Shown: one piece after another, positions 50,718 through 59,869 of the stretch
Position numbering within the stretch: the stretch's first letter is position 1
How the letters are laid out: every line of letters starts with the position of its first letter
Source: Selenomonas sp. FOBRC6
GTDB lineage: Bacteria; Bacillota; Negativicutes; Selenomonadales; Selenomonadaceae
Direction: 5' to 3'
Assembly: GCF_000286455.1 (NCBI RefSeq)
Contig: NZ_ALKG01000101.1
Location: 17,119 to 81,118 of the forward strand
Length of the DNA stretch: 64,000 bases
Made by a program: the position numbers and the translations under genes
The notes under the pieces: generated by a model
Databases searched by the model: none
Told to the model about the DNA's origin: nothing
The model's input: the letters and a program-made list of their open reading frames with translations, nothing else

Positions 50718-51890
50718 ATGATATTTGGAGGAAAAGCACTGCGTCTTGCGGCCGCACTCGTTGGCACGGCGCTCCTCGGCTCCGCGCTCACAGGCTGCGG
50801 CGGCGATGCGGCGAAGTCGGACGAGATCCGCATCGGCGCAAACTTCGAGATGACGGGCAACACGGCGAACTACGGTACGTCGACGCTGGAGGGTCTGAAG
50901 CTCGCGATCAAGGAAGCAAACGATGCGGGCGGCATCAATGGCAAGAAGATCGTCCTCGTCGAGGCAGACAACAAGTCTGAGGCGGCGGAGTCGATCAATG
51001 CGGCGACGAAGCTGATCTCCGACGATCACGTCCGCGCTATCGTCGGTCCCGCGACGACAGGCAACGTCATCGCAGAGTCGCAGGTGGCGACGGACAACAA
51101 GATCCCCGTCATTGCACCGGACGCAACGGCAGTTGATGTCACCGTGGAGAACGGCAAGGTAAAGCCGTGGATCTTCCGCAGCTGCTTCATCGACCCGCAG
51201 CAGGGCGATGTCATGGCGAAGTTCGCACTGGATACGCTCAAGGCAAAAACGGCGGTCATCTACATCGACAACTCGACGGACTACTCCAAGAGCCTCGCTG
51301 CCGTGTTCGAGAAGGTCTTTACGGCGGGCGGCGGTCAGGTACTTATGACCGAGGGCTTCCTTGCAAAGGATCAGGACTTCAAGGCAACGCTCACGCGTCT
51401 GCGTGCGGCAAATGCGGATGTCATCTTCGTTCCCGCCTACTATGAAGAGGTCGGCAAGATCGTCAAGCAGGCACGCGAGATCGGCATCACCGCGCCCATC
51501 ATCGGCACGGACGGCTGGGACGATCCGAAGGTCACCGAGCTTGCGGGTGCAGCGGCACTGAACAACACGTACTTCAGCACGCACTACTCCGATAAAGACG
51601 AATCGGTTCGCCCCTTTATCGAAGCGTTCCAGAAGGAATACAACCACGCACCGAACGTCTTCGCGGCACTCGGCTATGACGCGGGCAAGCTGCTCGTGGA
51701 TGCGCTGAAGCGTGCGGGTTCGGATGATCCCGAGGCACTCCGCAAGGCGATCGAGGAGACGAAGGATCTCGTCGTCGGCACGGGTACGATCACGATGGAT
51801 GCGCAGCACAACCCGATCAAGCAGGCGGTCATTCTCGAGAACAAGGACGGCGACCGCGTTGTCGTCGCAAAGATTATGCCGAGTATGTAA
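50718..51890 (+). CDS. livJ: Branched-chain amino acid ABC transporter, substrate-binding lipoprotein
   Basis: 390 aa. Lipobox LTGC with Cys27, then the Leu/Ile/Val-binding fold: IRIGANFEMTGNTANYGTSTLEGLKLAIKEAN and AIVGPATTGNV. I chose ATG 50718, 8 nt after AAGGGGGT; ATG 50700, after GGAGAACTG, is equally possible. It starts the livJHMGF operon; an internal terminator follows it, which would give extra binding protein over permease. Substrate may be amino acids other than Leu. Confidence 0.92.
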   Translation: MIFGGKALRLAAALVGTALLGSALTGCGGDAAKSDEIRIGANFEMTGNTANYGTSTLEGLKLAIKEANDAGGINGKKIVLVEADNKSEAAESINAATKLISDDHVRAIVGPATTGNVIAESQVATDNKIPVIAPDATAVDVTVENGKVKPWIFRSCFIDPQQGDVMAKFALDTLKAKTAVIYIDNSTDYSKSLAAVFEKVFTAGGGQVLMTEGFLAKDQDFKATLTRLRAANADVIFVPAYYEEVGKIVKQAREIGITAPIIGTDGWDDPKVTELAGAAALNNTYFSTHYSDKDESVRPFIEAFQKEYNHAPNVFAALGYDAGKLLVDALKRAGSDDPEALRKAIEETKDLVVGTGTITMDAQHNPIKQAVILENKDGDRVVVAKIMPSM

Positions 51891-51910
51891 TCCATTCGGC
51901 TAAGAGTGCA

Positions 51911-51941
51911 CAAAGAGCCGCAGATCTGCGGCTCTTTTTTA
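51911..51941 (+). terminator. Internal terminator between livJ and livH
   Basis: AGAGCCGCAGA directly faces TCTGCGGCTCT, followed by TTTTTT. Partial read-through would set a high ratio of LivJ to the membrane parts. Confidence 0.87.
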
Positions 51942-51962
51942 TCACATGGAGGTGGTTCTTCT

Positions 51963-52847
51963 ATGGAGTTTATGCACCAGATACTCCAACAGCTGATCAA
52001 CGGCATCTCACTTGGCAGCATCTACGCGCTGATTGCGCTTGGCTATACGATGATCTACGGCATCATCAAGCTCATCAACTTTGCGCACGGCGACATCTAC
52101 ATGGTCGGCGCGTACCTTGGCTTCTACGCCATCACACTCGGCATCCCCGTCGTTCCTGCGATCCTCATCGCGATGGCGGTCACATCCCTGCTCGGCGTCC
52201 TCGTCGAGCGGTTCGCCTACCGTCCGCTGCGCCATGCGCCGCGCATCTCCGTGCTCATCACGGCAATCGGCGTGTCGTTCCTGCTCGAGTACGTCATGAT
52301 GGCGGTCGTCTCCCCCACGCCGCGCACCTTCCCCGCAACGATCAGCGACGTATCCTTTGACGTAGCAGGGCTTATCATCAGCGGGCAGCAGCTCCTCATC
52401 ATGGGCGTGACCTTCGTGCTTATGCTCATCCTCACCTACATCGTGCGCTCGACCAAAATCGGCAAGGCGATGCGCGCCGCGTCGTATGACACGGAGGCGG
52501 CGCAGCTCATGGGCATCAACGCGAACCGCATCATCTCGATCACGTTCGCCATCGGCTCGGCACTCGCGGCGGTCGCGGGCGTTCTCATCGGCATCTACTA
52601 CAACTCGATCGACCCGCTGATGGGTCTCATGCCCGGCATCAAGGCATTCGTCGCGGCGGTGTTCGGTGGCATCGGCATCCTGCCGGGGGCCGTGGTCGGC
52701 GGGCTCGTCCTCGGCATCGTCGAGGCGTTTATCTCAGGGTTCGGCTTCTCGATGTTCCGCGACGCGGCGGCATTCGCCATCCTGATTCTTGTTCTGCTCT
52801 TTAAGCCCGCAGGCATCTTCGGAAAAAATGTCAAGGAAAAGGTGTAA
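51963..52847 (+). CDS. livH: Branched-chain amino acid ABC permease LivH
   Basis: 294 aa, about eight membrane spans. LINGISLGSIYALIALGYTMIYGIIKLINFAHGDI is the classic LivH start, and the EAA-like loop reads GKAMRAASYDTEAAQLMGIN. GGAGGTGGTTCTTCT precedes ATG 51963. Confidence 0.95.
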   Translation: MEFMHQILQQLINGISLGSIYALIALGYTMIYGIIKLINFAHGDIYMVGAYLGFYAITLGIPVVPAILIAMAVTSLLGVLVERFAYRPLRHAPRISVLITAIGVSFLLEYVMMAVVSPTPRTFPATISDVSFDVAGLIISGQQLLIMGVTFVLMLILTYIVRSTKIGKAMRAASYDTEAAQLMGINANRIISITFAIGSALAAVAGVLIGIYYNSIDPLMGLMPGIKAFVAAVFGGIGILPGAVVGGLVLGIVEAFISGFGFSMFRDAAAFAILILVLLFKPAGIFGKNVKEKV

Positions 52848-52859
52848 GGAGGTGTGCAG

Positions 52860-53810
52860 ATGAACTTATTGCAGAAAAATGATCTCAAAATGCTCGTCTT
52901 CGCCCTCGTCATCTACGGCATTATCATGGGGCTGACGAGTGCGGGGGTGCTGAGTGCGTTCTGGCAGCTCAACCTCATCTTTGCGGGGATCAACATCATC
53001 CTCGCGGCGAGCCTCAACCTCATCAACGGGTATACGGGACAGTTCTCGCTCGGACACGCCGGATTTATGGCGGTCGGCGCATACGTCGGCGTCGTGCTCA
53101 CGACGAATTTTCAGATGGCATTCCCCGTCGCCATTCTTGTGGGTGGTATCACGGCGGGCCTCCTTGGCGCACTCATCGGTCTGCCGACGCTGCGCCTGCG
53201 CGGCGACTACCTCGCTATTGCGACCCTAGGGCTCGGCGAGATCGTCCGCATCGTCATCATCAACGTCCCCTATGTCGGCGGTGCAGCGGGCTTCAAGGGC
53301 ATCCCTCACCATACGGATTTTACCTGGGTCTTCTTCCTCATGCTCGTCACCCTCTTTATCATCAAGAATTTCGTAAACTCGCGCCACGGCCGCGCGTGCC
53401 TCGCAATTCGTGAGAACGAGATTGCAGCGGAGTCGATGGGCGTGAACACGACGCGCTACAAAGTGCTCGCATTTAGCATTGGCGCGTTCTTCGCGGGTGT
53501 TGCAGGCGTGCTCTTCGGACATAATATGTATATCCTCAGCCCTGCCTCGTTCACGTTTATGCAGTCGTTCAACATTCTCATCATGGTCGTCATGGGCGGC
53601 CTCGGCTCGATGACCGGCTCCATCGCGGGCGCACTCGTCGTGACATTCCTCTCGGCGGCACTCGCGAGCTTCCCGAACGCGCGCATGATTATCTACGCGC
53701 TCGCGCTCATCCTGCTCATGTTCTACCGCCCGCAGGGGCTCTTCGGCTATGTCGAGGTCACGGCGATGCAGCCGCTCCGCCGCTTCTTTAAGAAGGGAGG
53801 CGAGGCATAA
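52860..53810 (+). CDS. livM: Branched-chain amino acid ABC permease LivM
   Basis: 316 aa, about nine membrane spans. NLINGYTGQFSLGHAGFMAVGAY and the cytoplasmic loop RACLAIRENEIAAESMGVN are LivM marks. AAGGAGGTGTGCAG precedes ATG 52860. Its stop overlaps livG as TAATG. Confidence 0.95.
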   Translation: MNLLQKNDLKMLVFALVIYGIIMGLTSAGVLSAFWQLNLIFAGINIILAASLNLINGYTGQFSLGHAGFMAVGAYVGVVLTTNFQMAFPVAILVGGITAGLLGALIGLPTLRLRGDYLAIATLGLGEIVRIVIINVPYVGGAAGFKGIPHHTDFTWVFFLMLVTLFIIKNFVNSRHGRACLAIRENEIAAESMGVNTTRYKVLAFSIGAFFAGVAGVLFGHNMYILSPASFTFMQSFNILIMVVMGGLGSMTGSIAGALVVTFLSAALASFPNARMIIYALALILLMFYRPQGLFGYVEVTAMQPLRRFFKKGGEA

Positions 53811-54580
53811 TGGCAAAGGAACTCTTAACAGCGACCGATGTCTCGATGGTCTTTGGCGGGCTCAAAGCCATTGTGGACTTCAACGTCCACATCAAGACAG
53901 GCGAACTGCTCGGTCTGATCGGGCCGAACGGCGCGGGCAAGACGACGGCGTTCAACCTCTTTACAGGGGTCTATCAGCCGACCACGGGCGAGATCCTGTT
54001 CAAGGGCAAGAGTATCGTCGGACTGAAGCCGAACCAGATTACGGAGCGCGGCATTGCGCGTACGTTCCAGAACATCCGCCTATTCGGCGAGCTCTCCGTG
54101 CTCGACAACGTCAAGATCGCATACCACTGCCATATGAACTACGGTCTTGCGGAATCCGTCCTGCGCCTCGGCCGTTACTGGGCGGAGGAAAAGCATCTCA
54201 CGGAGGAAGCATACCGTCTGCTCGAGATCTTCCACCTCGCAGATGTGGCGCAGGAAAAGGCGAAAAATCTGCCCTACGGCGCACAGCGGCGGCTGGAGAT
54301 CGCGCGTGCGCTCGCGGCGCAGCCGAGCCTCCTGCTCCTCGACGAGCCGGCGGCGGGCATGAACCCGCAGGAGACACTCGAACTCATGGACATGATCCGC
54401 TGGGTCAAGAAGGACTTCGGCATCACGATCCTCCTCATCGAGCACGACATGGCACTCGTCATGGGCATCTGCGAGCGCATCTACGTCCTCGAGTACGGTG
54501 CGATCATCGCAAACGGCACCCCCGAGGAGATTCGCTCGAACCCCGAGGTTATCCGTGCATATCTGGGAGCGGAGGAGTAA
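53810..54580 (+). CDS. livG: Branched-chain amino acid ABC ATPase LivG
   Basis: 256 aa. Walker A GPNGAGKTT, signature LPYGAQRRLEIARALA (Tyr for the usual Ser, as is common in LivG), Walker B LLLLDEPAAGMNP and H-loop IEHDM. It starts on the livM stop codon. Confidence 0.96.
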   Translation: MAKELLTATDVSMVFGGLKAIVDFNVHIKTGELLGLIGPNGAGKTTAFNLFTGVYQPTTGEILFKGKSIVGLKPNQITERGIARTFQNIRLFGELSVLDNVKIAYHCHMNYGLAESVLRLGRYWAEEKHLTEEAYRLLEIFHLADVAQEKAKNLPYGAQRRLEIARALAAQPSLLLLDEPAAGMNPQETLELMDMIRWVKKDFGITILLIEHDMALVMGICERIYVLEYGAIIANGTPEEIRSNPEVIRAYLGAEE

Positions 54581-54581
54581 G

Positions 54582-55319
<738 letters not shown>

Positions 55320-55471
55320 AATCACCCATGTTGGGCATCTTTTCCGCTTGATCAAACGACAAATCTGCTCCAATCGGAACGATTTTACATTTCCCGAAAA
55401 GGATATTTCATTTATTAAGGCGAATATTTAGAAATATATCTCGCGTTACCATTGGCAAGGAGGAAGCATTT

Positions 55472-56116
55472 ATGTTTGTTGCCAACTATATGACCAAGAA
55501 CCCCGTCACCATCGGCCCCGATGCAGGCATAGATGAAGCATCGAAGCTCATGGACAAGGGGCATTTTCGCCGTCTGCCCGTCGTGGAGCACGGCAAGCTC
55601 GTCGGCTTTTTCACGAATCGCGATCTCCTGCGTGCCTCCCCCTCTGCGGCGACCACGCTTGACCGCTTCGAAGTGCGCACCCTGCTCTCGAAGATCAAGG
55701 TTGCCGATGTCATGCAGAAAAACGTCATCACCGTCACGGACACGATGACCATCGAGGAGGCCGCGCTCATCATGGCGCGCGAGAAAATCGGCGGCGTCCC
55801 CGTCCTCTCCGAGGTCGGCAAGCTCGTCGGCATCATCTCCTCGACGGACATCTTCCGCGCCTTTATCGCCGTCATGGGTCTCGACAGCGGCAAGACGCGC
55901 CTCACGATCGATGTCGCCGACCGCAAGGGCGTCCTGCGCGACATCTCGACCGTCCTCGCCGATCTCGACATCAACATCGACAGCATGGTCACGCTCCCGC
56001 AGCCAAGCGGCACCTATCAGATCATCATTCGCGCCGACATCGACGACGTGGATACGGTCAAGGATCGCCTCTGGTCAAAGGGATTCAAAGTCAGCCACGT
56101 CATCCAGATCGGCTGA
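55472..56116 (+). CDS. CBS-pair and ACT domain protein (AcuB-like)
   Basis: 214 aa: two CBS motifs (residues about 1-60 and 75-130: VANYMTKNPVTIGPD and VADVMQKNVITVTD) and a C-terminal ACT domain (about 142-214, DVADRKGVLRDISTVLADLDINIDS). A cytosolic sensor of adenylates and perhaps an amino acid. It lies after livF under its own leader, so it may tune amino acid uptake, but this is inference. Confidence 0.85.
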   Translation: MFVANYMTKNPVTIGPDAGIDEASKLMDKGHFRRLPVVEHGKLVGFFTNRDLLRASPSAATTLDRFEVRTLLSKIKVADVMQKNVITVTDTMTIEEAALIMAREKIGGVPVLSEVGKLVGIISSTDIFRAFIAVMGLDSGKTRLTIDVADRKGVLRDISTVLADLDINIDSMVTLPQPSGTYQIIIRADIDDVDTVKDRLWSKGFKVSHVIQIG

Positions 56117-56129
56117 TCTATATGCATAC

Positions 56130-56169
56130 AAAAACTCTGCCGCAGAATGAACTGCAGCAGAGTTTTTTC
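56130..56169. terminator. Bidirectional terminator between CBS/ACT and apbE genes
   Basis: AAAACTCTGCCGCAG pairs with CTGCAGCAGAGTTTT (one mismatch) around AATGAA, with T and A flanks. Confidence 0.88.
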
Positions 56170-56174
56170 GTCTG

Positions 56175-57215
56175 TCACTCTATAATCTTCCCGTCTGTGC
56201 CGACGAGAACAAGACGCGCATCGGGGAAATCCGCAAGGAGCTTTTGCCCCTCCTCCGCACCGAGCACAAAGACCGCCGTCGAGAGCATATCCGAGAGCAG
56301 CCCCATATGCCCCCGCCACACAGGATCATCCGTCTCCATCGGCAGGATCACCATCACAGAGGCAAGCCCCGTCTCGGCGGGATAACCCGTGCGCGGATCG
56401 ATGATATGATGATAACGCCGCCCCTCGTAGAGGAAGAACCGCTCGTCATCGCCCGAGGAGGAGAGGACTTCATGATCGAGCGGCAGGACGGCGATGAGAT
56501 CAGAACGACCCTCGCCGCGCGGGTTGCGGATGCCGATCTGCCACGGTTCGCCCTCCGCATTCACGCCCATGCCAAGGATCGAGCTGGTGCCGAGGTCGGC
56601 AAGCGCATTCTCGATGCCCGCCGACTGCCAGCTGCGCTGTATCCCGTCGAGCGCAAGCCCCTTGATGAGTGCGCCGCGATCGATCTTCATTCCTGTGCGC
56701 AGGAGACGCGCTTGATATCTTTTTTTTCCGTTTTCTTCCACCGTATTCAGTTCCAGGAACTCATACCCGACACACGCACGCGCCTCGGCAACCTCCTCGG
56801 GAGACGGCGGCAGTTTCTCCGCACGTGCCCGCTCCCAAAGTTCCGTCAGCGCACCCGCTGTCACATCGAACGCGCCATTCGAGCGGTGCGCGAGCTCCTG
56901 CGCGAGGGTCAGCGTCTCATAGAGTGCGGGCGATATCTCCTGCCATTCGCCCGTCCCCGCCGCAGCCTCAAGGTCGGCAATCGCCGCACCATCCGCATCG
57001 TGCTCCGTCTGCGTGAGCACCGCCATCCCATCGCGCAGTGCCGCCTGTGAGGTGATCTCATCCGCGCGCACCGTCAGATGCGCCACCGTTCCCATAACGA
57101 GCTTCGTCTCCTCCGCCGTCACCGCCTCCTCGCGCCCACAGCCACCGAGGAAGAATATGCTGCACAATCCTACAACAGCAGGAATTTTGAACAAAACGAA
57201 GAATCTTTCTATCAT
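56175..57215 (-). CDS. apbE: FAD:protein FMN transferase lipoprotein
   Basis: 346 aa. Lipobox LGGC with Cys26. ApbE motifs: VMGTVAHLTV, DRGALIKGLALD, LADLGTSSILGMG, IDPRTGYPAETGLASV and the Mg site near DMLSTAVFVLG. It links FMN to Thr in periplasmic flavoproteins such as Rnf/Nqr subunits or fumarate reductases. AAAGGAATAGAT precedes ATG 57215. Note the flavin fumarate reductase gene nearby. Confidence 0.92.
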   Translation of the reverse strand: MIERFFVLFKIPAVVGLCSIFFLGGCGREEAVTAEETKLVMGTVAHLTVRADEITSQAALRDGMAVLTQTEHDADGAAIADLEAAAGTGEWQEISPALYETLTLAQELAHRSNGAFDVTAGALTELWERARAEKLPPSPEEVAEARACVGYEFLELNTVEENGKKRYQARLLRTGMKIDRGALIKGLALDGIQRSWQSAGIENALADLGTSSILGMGVNAEGEPWQIGIRNPRGEGRSDLIAVLPLDHEVLSSSGDDERFFLYEGRRYHHIIDPRTGYPAETGLASVMVILPMETDDPVWRGHMGLLSDMLSTAVFVLGAEEGQKLLADFPDARLVLVGTDGKIIE

Positions 57216-57241
57216 ATCTATTCCTTTCAAAGAGGGAAATA

Positions 57242-57418
57242 AAGCGGTGCTATGCCCTGAAGCGAACCCTAGTGGAGCAAGCGGAAACGAGGGCATGTTC
57301 TGCCCCCTGTGAATTTCTACCGTTCAAGCGCAGCGCGTTTAGAAATTCACAGGTATTTAGGCAGATAAGGGCCCGATCGCTTGCGCAACTAAGCGTTCGC
57401 GCAGGGCTTGCACCGCTT
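57242..57418 (+). repeat. Structured repeat family A, copy 3
   Basis: About 177 bp between apbE and gtrA. Perfect stems: AAGCGGTGC (57242) with GCACCGCTT (57410); GCCCTG with CAGGGC; GCGAAC with GTTCGC; GCAAGCG with CGCTTGC; GGGC with GCCC; TCTGCC with GGCAGA; and a 13-bp cap CCTGTGAATTTCT with AGAAATTCACAGG. It is the best-paired copy. The terminal loop has GTTCAAGCGCAGCGCG. Confidence 0.9.
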
Positions 57419-57446
57419 AGAAAAATCATCTCACGCGAGGTATTCC

Positions 57447-57830
57447 ATGTCACCCAGACTCTATGAAATCGCCCGCTTCGTCCTCGTCGGCGGCGCGTGC
57501 TTCCTCCTCGACTACGGACTGCTCTACATCCTCACCGAGTACGGCGGCCTCCACTACCTCCTCTCGGCGGGCATCTCGTTCAGCATCTCCGTCCTCGTCA
57601 ACTATTGGCTCTGCCTCGTCTGCGTCTTTCGCGGAGCGAATGCCCAGACGCGCCGCGCAAAGATGCTCTTCTTCGGCTCGAGCATCGCGGGGCTCGGGCT
57701 CAACCAGCTCCTCATGTGGGTGCTCGTCGACTTCATCCACATCTACTACATGATCGCAAAGCTCATCGCCGCCGGCATCGTCATGGTGTGGAACTACGTT
57801 CTCAAGCGCCGCGCTGTGCTCGGCCACTAG
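57447..57830 (+). CDS. GtrA-family membrane protein
   Basis: 127 aa with four hydrophobic segments. FVLVGGACFLLDYGLLYILTE and the FSISVLVNYWLCLVCVF text are typical of GtrA/DPMS2-like proteins, which help to move lipid-linked sugars across the membrane. GAGGTATTCC precedes ATG 57447. No glycosyltransferase is next to it. Confidence 0.87.
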   Translation: MSPRLYEIARFVLVGGACFLLDYGLLYILTEYGGLHYLLSAGISFSISVLVNYWLCLVCVFRGANAQTRRAKMLFFGSSIAGLGLNQLLMWVLVDFIHIYYMIAKLIAAGIVMVWNYVLKRRAVLGH

Positions 57831-57863
57831 CTCATTCTAGCAACTCTGCACTGACTCTGCAAG

Positions 57864-57897
57864 CGCAAGCCTCTCGCTCCATGCGGGAGGCTTTTTC
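57864..57897 (+). terminator. Terminator of the GtrA gene
   Basis: AAGCCTCTCGC pairs with GCGGGAGGCTT (one G-T) around TCCAT, then TTTTT. Confidence 0.85.
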
Positions 57898-58020
57898 AAG
57901 TACAGTTTTCTCCCACACAAAAGCAGGATTTTCCACCTCTACCAACGAAATAACATAACGATAGATTTTATCAATCATTGAAATAAATTCTATGTATCAT
58001 CAGGAGGGGAGACGAAAGCA

Positions 58021-59868
58021 ATGGCAATGGAAATCTCACGCCGCACCTTTATCAAGGGCACTGCAGCGGCAGGCGTTGTACTCATGTCCGGCGCCTATCT
58101 CGGCTGCGGGGGAAAGAACATCCCGGAGCAGGTTCGGCGCGGCGATGTGACCTACGACGTGCTCATCATCGGCAGCGGGGGTGCCGGTATGCGCGCAGCG
58201 CTCGCCGCATCGCAGGACAAGAATCTAAAGGTTGCCGTCATGACGAAGCTCGTGCCCACGCGCTCGGCATCGACGATGGCGCAGGGCGGCATGAACGGCG
58301 TCACAGGGGTTACGGATCCGAAAGATACGGTTGAATCCCACGTATTCGACACAATCAAGGGCGGCGACTATCTCTGCGATCAGGACGCCGTTGAATACTT
58401 CGCGGAGAACGCAGGCAAGGTCATCTACGAGATGGACTACATGGGCTATCCGTACAACAGGCAGGAGGACGGACACTTCCATCAGCGCAAGATGGGCGGC
58501 TCCTCCCACGCGCGTGCCGCCTATTTCGAGGATCGCGCGGGACACGCGATGGTGCATGCACTCTTCGAACAATGCCTCGCACACGATGTGGACTTCATTT
58601 CCGAGTGCCAGATGCTCGAGATCAGCATGACGGACGCGGGCAAGCTCGCGGGCGTCATCGCGATGGATATGCGGACGGGCGACCTCATCGGCGTGCCCGC
58701 CAAGACCGTCCTCATTGCGACGGGCGGCTACGGGCGCGCCTACTGGGTGCGCACATCAAATCCATACAGCTCGACGGGCGACGGAATTGTCGCGGGCATG
58801 AATGCAGGAATCCCGTTCAAAGACCCCGAGATGGTGCAGTTCCACCCGACGGGACTCTCCGTCAACGGCGTGCTCCTCTCCGAGTCGAGCCGCTCCGAGG
58901 GCGCGCTCCTCGTCAACAAAAACGGCGAGCGCTTCATGGCGCGCTATGCACCCGAAAAGATGGAGCTCGCAACGCGCGATATCGTGGCGCGCGCCATTGC
59001 AACCGAGATCGAGGAGGGGCGCGGCATTGGCGAGGGGCTGACGGCAGGCGTCTACCTCGACTTTACAAAGATTCCCGCCGAGCGCATTCATGAGCGCCTC
59101 GGGCAGGTCGCGGACCTTGCCCATCGCTTTGCAGGCGTTGATATTACGAAAGAACCCGTGCTTATCAGCCCGACCTGCCACTACTCCATGGGCGGGCTTG
59201 AGATGGCGGACTTCCGCACGGGCGCGACGCGCGTGCCGGGCATCTTCACCGCGGGTGAATGCAGCTGCGTCTCCGTACACGGCGCAAACCGTCTCGGTGC
59301 GAACAGCCTCTCCGAGGTGCTGGTCTTTGGAAAGACCGCAGGAGAGGGTGCGGCTGCCTATGCAAAACAGCATAACTATGAGGGCAATCAGCAGCAGCTT
59401 GCAGACGGCTGCACGAAGTGGAAGGATCGCTTCGACAAGGTGACGGCGCGTCCGCACGCGAACAACCGTACAGTTCCAGAGATTCGCGATGCAATGGTTG
59501 ATACCATGTGGTTCAAGGCGGGTGTCTTCCGTAACGGCACCCAGCTCGAAGAGGCGGCAAAAGAGCTGCACGCGCTCGAGGACGAGTACAGGAAGTGCTA
59601 CGTCGGCGACAGCTCCCACGTCTACAACACAGCGTTCGAGCAGTACGTCGAGCTCGGCAATCTGCTCCAGATCTCCCACGCCATCGTACAGGGTGCCATC
59701 GCGCGCAAGGAGAGCCGCGGCGGTCACTCGCGCCGCGACTACCCGAAGCGCGACGATGCGAATTTCCTCAAGCATACGCTGATCTTCAAAAAACCGAACG
59801 GCACCTACGAAGCGGAGTATCAGGATGTCGTCATCACGAAGTATCCGCCGATGGAAAGGAAGTATTGA
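58021..59868 (+). CDS. mfrA: Tat-exported fumarate reductase flavoprotein (MfrA/SdhA type)
   Basis: 615 aa. A twin-arginine signal (SRRTFIK, Arg7-Arg8) is followed by a hydrophobic stretch and a lipobox-like YLGC (Cys29), so the protein should be exported and perhaps lipid-anchored. FAD motif IIGSGGAGMRAAL (49-61); catalytic regions FHPTG, SRSEGALLVN, HYSMGG and GANRLGANSL. The covalent-FAD His of SdhA/FrdA appears as Ala83 (TRSASTMAQGG). With the next two genes it forms an MfrABE-type methylmenaquinol:fumarate reductase, as described in Wolinella. AGGAGGGGAGACGAAAGC precedes the ATG. Confidence 0.88.
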   Translation: MAMEISRRTFIKGTAAAGVVLMSGAYLGCGGKNIPEQVRRGDVTYDVLIIGSGGAGMRAALAASQDKNLKVAVMTKLVPTRSASTMAQGGMNGVTGVTDPKDTVESHVFDTIKGGDYLCDQDAVEYFAENAGKVIYEMDYMGYPYNRQEDGHFHQRKMGGSSHARAAYFEDRAGHAMVHALFEQCLAHDVDFISECQMLEISMTDAGKLAGVIAMDMRTGDLIGVPAKTVLIATGGYGRAYWVRTSNPYSSTGDGIVAGMNAGIPFKDPEMVQFHPTGLSVNGVLLSESSRSEGALLVNKNGERFMARYAPEKMELATRDIVARAIATEIEEGRGIGEGLTAGVYLDFTKIPAERIHERLGQVADLAHRFAGVDITKEPVLISPTCHYSMGGLEMADFRTGATRVPGIFTAGECSCVSVHGANRLGANSLSEVLVFGKTAGEGAAAYAKQHNYEGNQQQLADGCTKWKDRFDKVTARPHANNRTVPEIRDAMVDTMWFKAGVFRNGTQLEEAAKELHALEDEYRKCYVGDSSHVYNTAFEQYVELGNLLQISHAIVQGAIARKESRGGHSRRDYPKRDDANFLKHTLIFKKPNGTYEAEYQDVVITKYPPMERKY

Positions 59869-59869
59869 T

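Noticed and set aside
57242..57418. tRNA-like or riboswitch call for the family A repeat
   Set aside because: It is multi-copy, lies in both orientations in unrelated gaps and is not tied to one class of downstream gene, so a cis riboswitch is unlikely.
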